Shown here: in pieces, positions 28,065 to 37,029 of the stretch
Position numbering within the stretch: position 1 is the stretch's first letter
Layout of the letters: every line of letters starts with the position of its first letter
From: Burkholderiales bacterium
GTDB taxonomy: Bacteria > Pseudomonadota > Gammaproteobacteria > Burkholderiales > Burkholderiaceae_C
DNA length: 64,000 nucleotides
Assembly: GCA_947377275.1 (NCBI GenBank)
Contig: CANCFV010000001.1
Coordinates: 1-64,000 of the forward strand
Direction of reading: 5' to 3'
Program-made: the position numbers and the translations under genes
Notes under the pieces: model-generated
The model's database searches: none
The model's input: only the letters and a program-made list of their open reading frames with translations
Told to the model about the DNA's origin: nothing

Positions 28065-29966
28065 TCAAGGGGTTGGCTCGTCCAGCAGGGCTTGAACCCG
28101 CTGCTGCAAGACTTCGGGTGTGACCCGCTCAGGCGCCATCGGTTCCCCCACCACCAGGCCCACCGGGTTGAACAAGCCCCGACGCAGTGGCTTGGCCATG
28201 GCCGCGCCATCGATGCGCGAAAAGCTCGAACCCCAGAGGTTGTGCAAAGCAGAAGGAATCACCGGCACCGGGTTCGTCTCCAGGATCTTCATGATGCCTG
28301 CCTTGAAGGGTTGCAAACGTCCGTCTCGGGTGATGGCGCCCTCAGGGAAGACGCACAACAGCTCACCCTCGTTCAAAACCTGACGTGCACGCTCGAAGGC
28401 TCGCTCATAGGCTTGCGGATCTTCCTTCTGTGGGGCGATCGGGATGGCCTTGACGGCGCGGAAGAACCAGCCCAGCAAAGGGTTCTTGAAGATGCGATGG
28501 TCCATGATGAAGACCATGGGGCGCGGGCTGATGACCCCCAAGATGACCGCATCGACGAAACTCACGTGGTTGCAGACCAGGATGGCCGCGCCATCGGTGG
28601 GCAGGTGTTCTTCGCCGCGCACCCTCAAGCGGTAGACCAGCCGGGTCACCACCAACATGATCAGCCGCAAGATGTACTCGGGCATCAGCCAGAACACATA
28701 GCCCACCACCAGCACATTGAGCAAAGCGGTGAAGCCGAACACCTCGGGGATGCGCCAACCCGCGCCCAACAAAGCCCCCGCCATCAGGCTGCTCACGATC
28801 ATGAACAGCGCATTGAGGATGTTGTTAGCGGCAATGATGCGTGCACGGTGGCTGGGCTGAGCGCGCAGCTGGATCAAGGCATACATCGGCACGCTGTACA
28901 AGCCGGCACTGAACGCCAGCAAGGCCAGGTCAGCCATCACACGCCAATGTGCGGGTTGACGCACAAACTCAGACACCCCCAGCAAGGCCGTGCCATGCGT
29001 GAGTCCCTGGCAAGCCAGGTAAAGGTCAAACGCAAAGAGCGACATGCCCACGGCGCCAATGGGCACCAGGCCAATTTCGACATGGCGGCGCGAGAAGGTC
29101 TCGCACAAGAGCGAACCTATGGCAATGCCCACCGAAAAGACCACCAGCAGCAAAGACGCCACCCGCTCGTCGCCACCCAGCACATCGCGGGCAAACGATG
29201 GAAACTGCGACAGGAAGACCGCGCCAAAGAACCACATCCAAGAGATGCCCAGCAGCGAACGGAACACGCTGGGGTACTCGGCCGCCAGCCGCAGGTTCCG
29301 CCAGGTCTCAGACACAGGGTTCCAGTTCAAGCGCAACGCTGGGTCTGCCGAGGGGGACGCAGGGATGCCCTTGGCAGTGCCCCACCCCAGCAAGGCCACG
29401 ACCAAACACGCCCCGGCCACCCAGTGCACGCCGACCTGTGGGATGCTCATCAACATCCCTCCGCCCATGTTGCCCAACAAGATGGCCACGAAGGTGCCCA
29501 TCTCAACCAAGCCGTTGCCACCGGTTAGCTCACTGGCGGCCAGGTGTTGCGGCAGGTAGGCGTACTTCACGGGTCCGAAGAAGGTCGAGTGCAGCCCCAT
29601 CAAAAAAACGCAGCCCAACAGCACCGGCACCAGCTGAAACCAAAAACCGACGGCGGCCAGCACCATGATGCCGACCTCCATGAGCTTGACCCCGCGCATG
29701 ACCCGCGCCTTGTCGTACTTGTCTGCCCACTGGCCTGCCGTGGCCGAAAACAGCAAAAATGGCAGGATGAACAAGGCGCCGATCACGAGGCCCGCCACTT
29801 TGGCGTCCAGCCAAGCCACTTGCAACTGGTAGGTCACCAGCACAGTGAAGGCAAACTTGAACAGGTTGTCGTTGGCCGCGCCCAAGAACTGGGTGAAAAA
29901 AAACGGGGCGAAACGGCGCTGGCGCAGCAACGTGAACTGGCCGTGCTCGGGCCTGTGCTCGTTCAT
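28065..29966 (-). CDS. MFS lysophospholipid transporter fused to acyltransferase (LplT-PlsC type)
   Basis: A 633-residue fusion. Residues 1 to about 410 form a 12-helix major facilitator transporter starting FFFTQFLGAANDNLFKFAF, as in LplT. The C-terminal 200 residues are a 1-acylglycerol-3-phosphate acyltransferase with HX4D in NHVSFVDA and FPEGAITRDG. Known relatives flip lysophospholipids inwards and re-acylate them. Unlike the three-part LplT-Aas fusions, this protein has no acyl-ACP synthetase domain, so it must use acyl donors made elsewhere. Its ATG overlaps the stop of the upstream CoA-transferase (ATGA). Confidence 0.9.
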   Translation of the reverse strand: MNEHRPEHGQFTLLRQRRFAPFFFTQFLGAANDNLFKFAFTVLVTYQLQVAWLDAKVAGLVIGALFILPFLLFSATAGQWADKYDKARVMRGVKLMEVGIMVLAAVGFWFQLVPVLLGCVFLMGLHSTFFGPVKYAYLPQHLAASELTGGNGLVEMGTFVAILLGNMGGGMLMSIPQVGVHWVAGACLVVALLGWGTAKGIPASPSADPALRLNWNPVSETWRNLRLAAEYPSVFRSLLGISWMWFFGAVFLSQFPSFARDVLGGDERVASLLLVVFSVGIAIGSLLCETFSRRHVEIGLVPIGAVGMSLFAFDLYLACQGLTHGTALLGVSEFVRQPAHWRVMADLALLAFSAGLYSVPMYALIQLRAQPSHRARIIAANNILNALFMIVSSLMAGALLGAGWRIPEVFGFTALLNVLVVGYVFWLMPEYILRLIMLVVTRLVYRLRVRGEEHLPTDGAAILVCNHVSFVDAVILGVISPRPMVFIMDHRIFKNPLLGWFFRAVKAIPIAPQKEDPQAYERAFERARQVLNEGELLCVFPEGAITRDGRLQPFKAGIMKILETNPVPVIPSALHNLWGSSFSRIDGAAMAKPLRRGLFNPVGLVVGEPMAPERVTPEVLQQRVQALLDEPTP

Positions 29967-31186
29967 GTCTTGCCCTCCTTGAGCGATGCCAGCACCGCTT
30001 CGGTGTCTTCACCCAACAAGGGGCCGCGCCGCGTGATGGCGCCCGGGGTGGCCGAGAGCTTGGGAATGATGCCAGGCACCTCGACGGTCAGCCCGTCGTG
30101 CGTGGTCACCGGCAGGATCATCTCTCGCGCCCGGTAGTGCGGGTCGAGCGCGATGTCCTGTGCGTTGTAGATGCGGCCCACCGGCACGCTGGCGGCATTG
30201 AGCACGTCAACCACCGTGGCCACGGGCCGTGTCGACGTCCAGGCCGCGATGGCCGCATCGATCTCGGTCACCCGCTTGACACGCCCCGGGTTGCTGGCGA
30301 GTTCGGCGTCCACGGCCAGATCGTCACGCGCAATCGCAATCATCAGGCGTTTGAAGATGGAGTCGCCATTGCCGCCAATCACCACCATGCCATCGGCACA
30401 CGGGTAGGCGTTGCTGGGTGCGATCCCAGGCAAGGCAGAGCCGGCAGGCTGTCGCACGGCCCCGAAGGCACTGAACTCGGGCAACAGGCTTTCCATGCAA
30501 TTGAACACGGCCTCGTACAAAGCCACATCGACCACCTGGCCTCGGCCCTTGGGCGCTTCTTGGCAGACGCTGCGCTGACGGGCCTGCAAGGCCAGCAAGA
30601 CGCCAATGACGCCATGCAAGCCGGCCAGGGTGTCGCCCAAGCTCACGCCAGCGCGAACGGGCGTGCGCCCAGGCTCGGCATTGAGGTAGCGCATGCCCCC
30701 CATGGCTTCTGCCACCACCGCAAAACCTGGGCGTTCGCGGTAAGGGCCGGTCTGCCCATAGCCGCTGATGCGCAGCATGATCAACCCGGGGTTGCGCTGG
30801 CTGAGTTGCTCGTAGCCCAAGCCCCACTTTTCCATGGTGCCGGGCTTGAAGTTCTCGCTGACGACATCGGCTTCGTCGATGAGGCGCGCGACCGTGTCAC
30901 GCCCCTCCTGGGTCCGAAGGTCCAGCACCACGCTGCGCTTGTTGCGGCTTTGCACCTGCCACCACACGCTGGTGCCGTTGTGCAGCATGCGCCACTGCCG
31001 CAAGGGGTCTCCGCCGGCCGCGGCATCTGACGCTGGCGGTTCGACCTTGATGACCTCTGCGCCAAAATCAGCGAGGGTCTTGCCCGCAAACGGGCCAGCG
31101 ATCAGTTGCCCCAACTCAATGACCCGCAGCCCGGACAGGGCCTGCGGATTGGGGGGGGCGCTAAACGGTTCAGCAAGCGTGCTCAT
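29963..31186 (-). CDS. Family III CoA-transferase (CaiB/BaiF type)
   Basis: A 407-residue enzyme that moves CoA between carboxylic acids. The N-terminus has LRVIELGQLIAGPFAGK and LADFGAEVIKVEPP; the catalytic aspartate is expected in VSLGDTLAGLHG. The length matches the family. The specific substrates are not readable. ATG 31186 is used rather than the GTG two codons before. It is the first gene of the minus-strand operon that continues with the LplT-PlsC fusion, suggesting but not proving a link to acyl-CoA or lipid metabolism. Confidence 0.9.
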   Translation of the reverse strand: MSTLAEPFSAPPNPQALSGLRVIELGQLIAGPFAGKTLADFGAEVIKVEPPASDAAAGGDPLRQWRMLHNGTSVWWQVQSRNKRSVVLDLRTQEGRDTVARLIDEADVVSENFKPGTMEKWGLGYEQLSQRNPGLIMLRISGYGQTGPYRERPGFAVVAEAMGGMRYLNAEPGRTPVRAGVSLGDTLAGLHGVIGVLLALQARQRSVCQEAPKGRGQVVDVALYEAVFNCMESLLPEFSAFGAVRQPAGSALPGIAPSNAYPCADGMVVIGGNGDSIFKRLMIAIARDDLAVDAELASNPGRVKRVTEIDAAIAAWTSTRPVATVVDVLNAASVPVGRIYNAQDIALDPHYRAREMILPVTTHDGLTVEVPGIIPKLSATPGAITRRGPLLGEDTEAVLASLKEGKT

Positions 31187-31218
31187 GGGCACGCATGGTA
31201 GGCCAAGACCGAGACGAA

Positions 31219-31815
31219 TCAGCCGCGGACGCGACGTGCGAAGGCCACGCCCAACAGGCCCAGGGCCATCAGTGCAGCCGAGGCCGGCTCGGGCACGGGC
31301 TTGGCAGCGGCCGACACGGACGCGACGGGCGCCAGGGCACCGAAGTCGACGGTCCAGTAATACCCATGGGTGCCACCTTGCACCAAGCCCACGCCCAACG
31401 ACAGGTAGCCAGACCCCAGGATCTGCGCCTTGTGACCGGCGCTGCCCATCCAGGCGTCCACCACATCTTTGGCCGTGCTCTGGCCCGCCGCGATGACTTC
31501 ACCAATGGCGCTGGTGTTGGGGTACACCGACCACACGCGCGTGCCGAACGAAGTGCCATCGCAGCTGGTGTGGCTGAAGCAGCCGTTGGCCATCATGTCG
31601 GTCGAATGCTGATCGGCCACGAACGACAAGCGGTTGTCCAGCCCCAAACTGCCCAAGCCCACAGCCGCGCGTTCGGCATTGATCAGCGTCACCACCGATT
31701 GCTCCACGCTGTCGATGGCTGGATCCGCATGAGCGGTCATCGGCAAAGCGATCGCGCAGGCACTCAACACGGGTGCAGCCAAGGATCCAAACAGCGTGCG
31801 AAAACGGGTGAACAT
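31219..31815 (-). CDS. Secreted CAP-domain (SCP/PR-1-like) PEP-CTERM protein
   Basis: A 198-residue exported protein. A signal peptide (residues 1-30, cleavage after AHA) is followed by a CAP domain with INAERAAVGL, QHSTDMMANGCFSH, IGEVIAAG, and WMGSAGHKAQIL (typical CAP His and Glu). The C-terminus is a PEP-CTERM sorting signal: VPEPASAALMALGLLGVAF then ARRVRG. Such tails are cleaved by exosortase. GGGAG lies upstream of ATG 31815. Two cysteines (NGCFSH and SCDG) may pair. Its target is unknown; bacterial CAP proteins are poorly characterised. Confidence 0.9.
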   Translation of the reverse strand: MFTRFRTLFGSLAAPVLSACAIALPMTAHADPAIDSVEQSVVTLINAERAAVGLGSLGLDNRLSFVADQHSTDMMANGCFSHTSCDGTSFGTRVWSVYPNTSAIGEVIAAGQSTAKDVVDAWMGSAGHKAQILGSGYLSLGVGLVQGGTHGYYWTVDFGALAPVASVSAAAKPVPEPASAALMALGLLGVAFARRVRG

Positions 31816-31929
31816 GCGCCAACACTCCCAAACGGATTTAATGGACGACAGTTTATGCAGCGCGACAGGCGCAAACAGGCTCGGCAGCAGCCGTGAGCAT
31901 GCATTCCCCCCAAGCCAGGGGTGCTGCGC

Positions 31930-32361
31930 TCAACGCGCAGAGGCGCTCGGCTCTGGTTGGGTCACGAAGCCGATCTTGCTCAAACCGGCTTTGGACGCAT
32001 CGGCCAAGGTCTCGGCCACCGCCCGATAAGGCACGTTCTGATCGGCCCTCAGGTGCAGTTCAGGCTGCACGGCCTTGGCGCCTTCTAGAACCATGCGGGC
32101 CGCCATGTCATCGCGGCTGATCGCCTGGCCATTCCAGTAACGCACAGCGTTGGCATCGATCGAGAGGTCAATTTTTTCCGCTGGCGCAGACACGACCTGC
32201 GCATTGGCCTTGGGCAGGTCCAGCTTGATGCTGTGGCTCAGCAACGGAGCCGTCACGATGAAAATCACCAACAGCACCAGCATCACATCGATCAGCGGCA
32301 CCATGTTGATCTCGGCCAAGGGCGCGTTGCCCTTCTTGTCGTCAAAGCTGGCAAAAGCCAT
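31930..32361 (-). CDS. exbD: ExbD, TonB-system proton-channel subunit
   Basis: A 143-residue membrane protein with one helix containing INMVPLIDVMLVLLVIF (proton-carrying Asp), then a periplasmic domain. It works with ExbB to energise TonB-dependent outer-membrane receptors. It ends the tonB-exbB-exbD operon, starting 9 bases after exbB. Confidence 0.93.
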   Translation of the reverse strand: MAFASFDDKKGNAPLAEINMVPLIDVMLVLLVIFIVTAPLLSHSIKLDLPKANAQVVSAPAEKIDLSIDANAVRYWNGQAISRDDMAARMVLEGAKAVQPELHLRADQNVPYRAVAETLADASKAGLSKIGFVTQPEPSASAR

Positions 32362-32370
32362 GGGAAGTCC

Positions 32371-33189
32371 TCACCGTGTGGTCGCTTGTGTCGACGGGTT
32401 GGCTGCGCTGGTTTTGAGCGTCTGGCCAGTCGACAAGAAGGTGAACAGCTCGAAGGCAAACGCGTCCAGCCTGCCCCCCCAGACGCGGTTGCTGCGTGCC
32501 AGCCAGTTGTAGCCCATGACCGCCGGGATGGCCACCGCCAAGCCCACACCGGTCATGACCAAGGCCTCACCCACCGGACCGGCCACCTTGTCCAAGGTGC
32601 CAGCGCCCGTCGCGCCGATGGCCAACAAGGCGTGATACACGCCCCACACCGTGCCAAACAGGCCCACGAAAGGCGCTGTGGCACCAATGGTGGCCAACAC
32701 ACTGAGGCCGCTTTCCATGCGCATGGTCTCCTCGTCCAGCACCTTCTTGATGGTGCGCGTCAAAAACTCCTGCGCGCTGCCGGCATCCTCCAACTTCGAC
32801 GCGCCAAACCGCGCGTGGTGTGCCTGCGCTTGCATGGCATGGGCCGTGAGGCAGGCGAATGGCTCATGCACCCCGTCGCTGTGCAGGTGAGCCTGAACCG
32901 ACTCCAACGAGCGAGCGCTCCAGAAGAAGTTCAAGAACGCACGGCTGCGCGCCTGCTGGCGAAACAGCGTCCAGCCCTTGCCCACGATCAAGCCCCACGA
33001 CAGCACCGACATGATCACCAAGATCACGAACAGGCCCTGCCCGACCGCATCGGTTTGGGTGATGAAATGGGCAAACCCCATGTTGACCGCAGCACCGGTC
33101 GGTGACTGCAAAGCGGCGCTCGCCGAATCGGAGGCTGCACTGGCGATGTGGGACGAGCTGCTGGCAGCGCTGACAAGGGACTCGTTCAT
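32371..33189 (-). CDS. exbB: ExbB, TonB-system proton-channel subunit
   Basis: A 272-residue inner-membrane protein of the MotA/TolQ/ExbB family. Its three helices lie near residues 45-68, 160-185 and 205-228. It has GLFGTVWGVYHALLAIG and VGLAVAIPAVMGYNWL. The first 35 residues are Ser/Ala-rich and not part of the core. The gene follows tonB by 10 bases. Confidence 0.93.
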   Translation of the reverse strand: MNESLVSAASSSSHIASAASDSASAALQSPTGAAVNMGFAHFITQTDAVGQGLFVILVIMSVLSWGLIVGKGWTLFRQQARSRAFLNFFWSARSLESVQAHLHSDGVHEPFACLTAHAMQAQAHHARFGASKLEDAGSAQEFLTRTIKKVLDEETMRMESGLSVLATIGATAPFVGLFGTVWGVYHALLAIGATGAGTLDKVAGPVGEALVMTGVGLAVAIPAVMGYNWLARSNRVWGGRLDAFAFELFTFLSTGQTLKTSAANPSTQATTR

Positions 33190-33199
33190 GGTGTGATGA

Positions 33200-33988
33200 T
33201 CACTGGTCTTCTAGCGTGAAAGTTTGTGGCGCCATGACCCACACAGGTCGTGCGGCACCGTCTTCGATGTGCGGCTGGAAACGCGCGCGGCGCATGGCCT
33301 GCATGGCTTGCTGGTCCAGGCGAGCGTGTCCGGACGACTTGGCCACCTCAACCTCCTTCGGGCGCCCCAGCTCATCTACCAGCACCTTCAAGACCACGGT
33401 GCCCGACTCGCCCAGGTCTTGCGATGCCCTCGGGTAGGTCAACACCGGCTCGACCAGGTAACGCACGGCAGACGCCGGCAGCACCTTTGGCTGCGGCTGG
33501 GACCTCACAGGCTCGGCACCCACGGCCGTTGCGGCGGAAGGCATCGCCGTCGCTGCCTGCACCGTCGACACGGCAGGCAGTGCCTGTGCTACAGGCGCTG
33601 CAGACACCGCCGGAGCGACCGATGGAGAGGCCGTGGCCAATGGCGCCGGTGTTGCAGAGGGCAACGTCGAAGAGCCAGAACGCGGCTGCGGACTGTTAGG
33701 CGCCGCTGCACGAGGCTGAGCTTCAGGCACCACCGGCTCCTGCCGAGGCAAGGCGAGAGGGGCAGTCGGTGCGGCAAGCAGGCTGACGGTCAGCACCTGA
33801 GGCTCGCGCAGCACTGCGATGTCCTCAGGTCTGTGCACCATCCACCAGGCGCCAGCCACATGGGCCAAAGCCACCAGCCCCACAGCCAATGGGACCGGCC
33901 GAACCCGAGGAGACCCAAGCTCCCACGCCCCGACCGCCTCCTGCCACAGAGGGCTCGCAACAGAAGGGACACGTGGGGTGATGGCCAT
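33200..33988 (-). CDS. tonB: TonB energy transducer
   Basis: A 262-residue protein: an N-terminal segment with a membrane helix near residues 34-52, a long Ala/Pro/Ser-rich periplasmic linker (about 75-165) and a C-terminal TonB domain (YPRASQDLGESGTVVLKVLV and ARFQPHIEDG). It couples the ExbB/ExbD motor to outer-membrane receptors. No Fur-box-like sequence is evident in the 136-base gap to the divergent tssA. Confidence 0.9.
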   Translation of the reverse strand: MAITPRVPSVASPLWQEAVGAWELGSPRVRPVPLAVGLVALAHVAGAWWMVHRPEDIAVLREPQVLTVSLLAAPTAPLALPRQEPVVPEAQPRAAAPNSPQPRSGSSTLPSATPAPLATASPSVAPAVSAAPVAQALPAVSTVQAATAMPSAATAVGAEPVRSQPQPKVLPASAVRYLVEPVLTYPRASQDLGESGTVVLKVLVDELGRPKEVEVAKSSGHARLDQQAMQAMRRARFQPHIEDGAARPVWVMAPQTFTLEDQ

Positions 33989-34124
33989 CGACGCAGTTTA
34001 GCGTGGCCCCATCCTGGGGGAGGACGCGCCACCAGCGGGCACAACGCTTCGTGGGATGATTCAGGGATGCGACGCTGCTGCCCGGAATGGGCTGACATGG
34101 CGACCACCAAACAGGGAAAGAAAC

Positions 34125-35201
34125 ATGCAAGTCGATGAACTGCTCGCGCCCATCGCGGGCGCTTCGCCGTGTGGCGAAGACATGTCGTTTTCGAATGAAT
34201 TCGACCGCATTGCCGAAATGCGCCGGGAAGACGACCCGACGCTGGACCAGGGCGAGTGGGTCACCACCTTGAAGGTCGCCGAATGGCCGGGCGTGGCCCG
34301 CGCCTGCACCGAGCTCTTGCAGCAACGCACCAAAGACCTGCGACTGGCCATGTGGCTCACCGAGGCCTGGGCCTTCACCGACCACTACCAAGGCCTGGCC
34401 AAGGGCCTGGCCTTGTGCACCCAATTGAGCGAACGCCACTGGGACACCCTGCACCCACAAGCCGAAGACGGCGACCAAGAACAACGCATCGGCAACCTGA
34501 GCTGGCTGCTGCAGCGCGTGGTGACCCTGGCCGACACCCGCCCGATCACGCGCGGGCGCCAAGGCGAGGCCTATGCGCTGCGCGACCTGGTCAGCGCCAG
34601 ACAAGCCCCCGCGCAGGGCAACCGTTCCCCCTACGACGCACCGTCAGACAAGCAAGACGCGATCACCCTGGAGCAATTCAACCGCATCGCCAAAGAAACA
34701 CCCCATGCCGTCTGGCTGGGGCATGTGCGAGGCGTTCAAGAGAGCCACAGCCAGCTCCTGGCTTTGCAGCACGTCATCGACGGACACCTGGGGGCCGACG
34801 GACCCGGCTTCGTGCAAGCCAAAGAGGCTTTGGCGCGTGCCTTGCATGAGATCGAACGGCTGGCGCGTGAAGCAGGGGCCTTGTCGGCTGCAGTCACCAC
34901 AGACGCAGCAGCCAACACGGCCAGCGACAAGCGGCCCGCCACAGAGTCGATCACCATGAACGACACACCAGCGTCCAGCGGACCCTTGCGCTCACGCGCC
35001 CAGGCGCTGGCCCAACTGCAAGACGTGGCCGACTTCTTTCGCCGCACCGAACCTCACAGCCCGGTCGCCTACTTGGCTGAGAAGGCCGTGAAGTGGGGTG
35101 AGATGCCGCTGCACGAGTGGCTGCGCAAGGTGGTCAAAGACCAGGGCTCAATGACCCACTTGCAAGAGCTGCTGGGCTTCGAAGACCCGGCCAGCCCCTG
35201 A
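34125..35201 (+). CDS. tssA: TssA-type VI secretion cap/baseplate protein
   Basis: A 358-residue type VI secretion protein with an N-terminal ImpA_N domain (IAGASPCGEDMSFSNEFD, then WLTEAWAFTDHYQGLAKGL). The C-terminal region RRTEPHSPVAYLAEKAVKWG is typical of ImpA/TssA. TssA primes tail-tube/sheath assembly. The stretch 255-300 between the domains is Ala/Thr-rich and low-complexity. ATG 34125 has AGGGAAAG upstream. It converges on the minus-strand type VI genes with no gap (its stop adjoins that of the OmpA-like gene). Confidence 0.9.
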   Translation: MQVDELLAPIAGASPCGEDMSFSNEFDRIAEMRREDDPTLDQGEWVTTLKVAEWPGVARACTELLQQRTKDLRLAMWLTEAWAFTDHYQGLAKGLALCTQLSERHWDTLHPQAEDGDQEQRIGNLSWLLQRVVTLADTRPITRGRQGEAYALRDLVSARQAPAQGNRSPYDAPSDKQDAITLEQFNRIAKETPHAVWLGHVRGVQESHSQLLALQHVIDGHLGADGPGFVQAKEALARALHEIERLAREAGALSAAVTTDAAANTASDKRPATESITMNDTPASSGPLRSRAQALAQLQDVADFFRRTEPHSPVAYLAEKAVKWGEMPLHEWLRKVVKDQGSMTHLQELLGFEDPASP

Positions 35202-36041
35202 TCAGGTCCCGACCCGGAACTCGATGCGCCGGTTGCGGGCGCGGCCCGCTTCGGTGTTGTTGTCGGCCACGGGCTTGTCCGGCCCCTGCCCGGACGTCGC
35301 CAAGCGATCGGCCGGCAAGCCTTTGCTGACCAAGTAAGCCTTGACCGCCTGTGCGCGCGCCAAAGACAAACTCACGTTGCCAGCGCGTGCGCCCTGCGCG
35401 TCGGTGTGGCCAATGACCTCGAACTGACGGCCCTTGAGCTTGGCCAAGGCCACCGCCATTTCGTCAAGGATCAGCAAGCCTGCAGGGCGCAGCACCGCGC
35501 TGCCCGCCTCGAACTCGACGATGCGGTTGGCCAAGGCCTGGTCCACCAGAGCCTGCTCTTGCACGGCCACCCGCAAGCCGTTGCGCACGGTGTAGCTTGG
35601 GGTGAGCGACTGCGCCAAATCGGCGGCCACTTGCTGACGGGCGCCCTCGCTGCCCACCTCGCCTCGCAAGTCCACGTTGCTGCCTTGAACCGACAGCTGA
35701 CCATGGCTGACCTGCTTGAGGCCTGGGCTCAAGAGCTTTTGCACATGCTGGGCCCACTGAGGCGGCGCAACCACGGCCCCCACAGTCAACTGGTCCACCA
35801 CGCGATCGGCCCCATACAGCTCGCGCAATCGCCCGACGATGGCCGCGCGAGTGCCCTCGTCGGGCACGGTGCCAGCCACGACCACCGGCTTGCCGGGGTC
35901 AGGCTGCACCTGGGTTTGGCTGGGCGCTTGGACCTGGGCTTGCGCTTGGGCGCTCGCCACGCTCCAAACCGACGCCAGGGCTGCGCTCGCGACCCAGGGG
36001 CCCAAACGCCAAAGGCCGAAACTCACGGCATGGATGTTCAC
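35202..36041 (-). CDS. BON-like/OmpA-domain peptidoglycan-binding protein of the type VI locus
   Basis: A 279-residue exported protein with a signal peptide (residues 1 to about 33). Two weak BON-like repeats follow (VVVAGTVPDEGTRAAIVGRL and LSVQGSNVDLRGEVGSEGA), then a C-terminal OmpA domain with VIGHTDAQGARAGN, LSLARAQAVKAYL and NRRIEF for peptidoglycan binding. The start is a GTG at 36041 with GGGAG six bases upstream, just after the tagF stop. In type VI systems such proteins may anchor the membrane complex to the cell wall. The architecture resembles mycobacterial OmpATb. Confidence 0.8.
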   Translation of the reverse strand: MNIHAVSFGLWRLGPWVASAALASVWSVASAQAQAQVQAPSQTQVQPDPGKPVVVAGTVPDEGTRAAIVGRLRELYGADRVVDQLTVGAVVAPPQWAQHVQKLLSPGLKQVSHGQLSVQGSNVDLRGEVGSEGARQQVAADLAQSLTPSYTVRNGLRVAVQEQALVDQALANRIVEFEAGSAVLRPAGLLILDEMAVALAKLKGRQFEVIGHTDAQGARAGNVSLSLARAQAVKAYLVSKGLPADRLATSGQGPDKPVADNNTEAGRARNRRIEFRVGT

Positions 36042-36042
36042 A

Positions 36043-37029
36043 TCAAGCTCCCAGAAACACTTCGCGATAGGTGCTGAGCACCTGCGACAAGGACACACCC
36101 GGGTCGCGCAAATAGGTCGACAACTTGCGCAAGCCGTAGTCGGACAAGACCTCGTCCTCCACCCACTCGGATGCCATCAAGGAGACGCTGTGCTGCGCCA
36201 GCACCGCCGGGTCGATGGCCGCGAGCAGCGCCACGGCCGAGGCCCCTTGGAAGCCCACCAGCAAGTGGGGCACGCCGTCCTGATGGCAGACAAACAGCGC
36301 CAGCTCCAGGTCGTGGCGGGTGAAGAAGCCCACGATGAGTGAGAGCCAATACGCTGCCACAGGCCCACGCAAGGCCGGGTCGGTCACCAAAGGCAGTTGC
36401 AGGACCTTGTTGAGTTTGGCTGCGCCTTGGGTCATGGCGGGCTGCAGCAACATGCCCAAAGCGAGGGTGGCTTGCCGCACCGACAGGCGCGTGCCGCTGG
36501 CCGCCAGCATCTGCTCCAGGCTGGCCACCGTGTGCACGGCCAAGAAGTCATCCAAGGCCAAAGCCGCCGCCGCGGGATTGACGGTGATGTCCAAGGGCGC
36601 ATTCAAGCTGGCCTGGGCGTGAGCCAGGTCGGTGGCGGCATGCGCCACACGCGCCACCTGCTCCAGCCGGGTCCACAGCTTGGCCAAAGCCACTGGGGCC
36701 AAGCGCATGAAGGCCTCAGGCTCGGCCAAATCGAAAGCCGCTGCCGTGACGAAGGGGAAACGCCGCCCCGACGCATCCTGGCTGGGCAGCCACTGTCCGG
36801 CCAAACCCACGCCACGCGCACTGCCCAAGATGGCGAACTGGACCGCGGGTGCCGCGTCGTAGATCAGCTTCCAGCGGGGATCGGGCGAGAGCCGGTCCAG
36901 CATCTGTGATTGCCAACGGTCCAGCGACTCGATGAGCGACGCGTGCTGGCCACTGCGCACGAAGTCACCGCGGGACGGCAACTTGCCAAAGTACAGCAAC
37001 TCGGGCGATGACAGGGGTGACTGGCTCAT
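36043..37029 (-). CDS. tagF: TagF type VI secretion accessory protein
   Basis: A 328-residue protein of the TagF/DUF2094 (BMA_A0400) family, starting LLYFGKLPSRGDFVRSG, which is diagnostic. TagF acts post-translationally to repress or position type VI assembly in organisms where it has been studied. Its ATG overlaps the tssM stop (ATGA), so the two are translationally coupled. Confidence 0.9.
   Translation of the reverse strand: MSQSPLSSPELLYFGKLPSRGDFVRSGQHASLIESLDRWQSQMLDRLSPDPRWKLIYDAAPAVQFAILGSARGVGLAGQWLPSQDASGRRFPFVTAAAFDLAEPEAFMRLAPVALAKLWTRLEQVARVAHAATDLAHAQASLNAPLDITVNPAAAALALDDFLAVHTVASLEQMLAASGTRLSVRQATLALGMLLQPAMTQGAAKLNKVLQLPLVTDPALRGPVAAYWLSLIVGFFTRHDLELALFVCHQDGVPHLLVGFQGASAVALLAAIDPAVLAQHSVSLMASEWVEDEVLSDYGLRKLSTYLRDPGVSLSQVLSTYREVFLGA

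Noticed and set aside
33989-34124. Fur box between tonB and tssA
   Set aside because: No sequence close to the Fur consensus is visible; iron control of tonB cannot be claimed from this gap.
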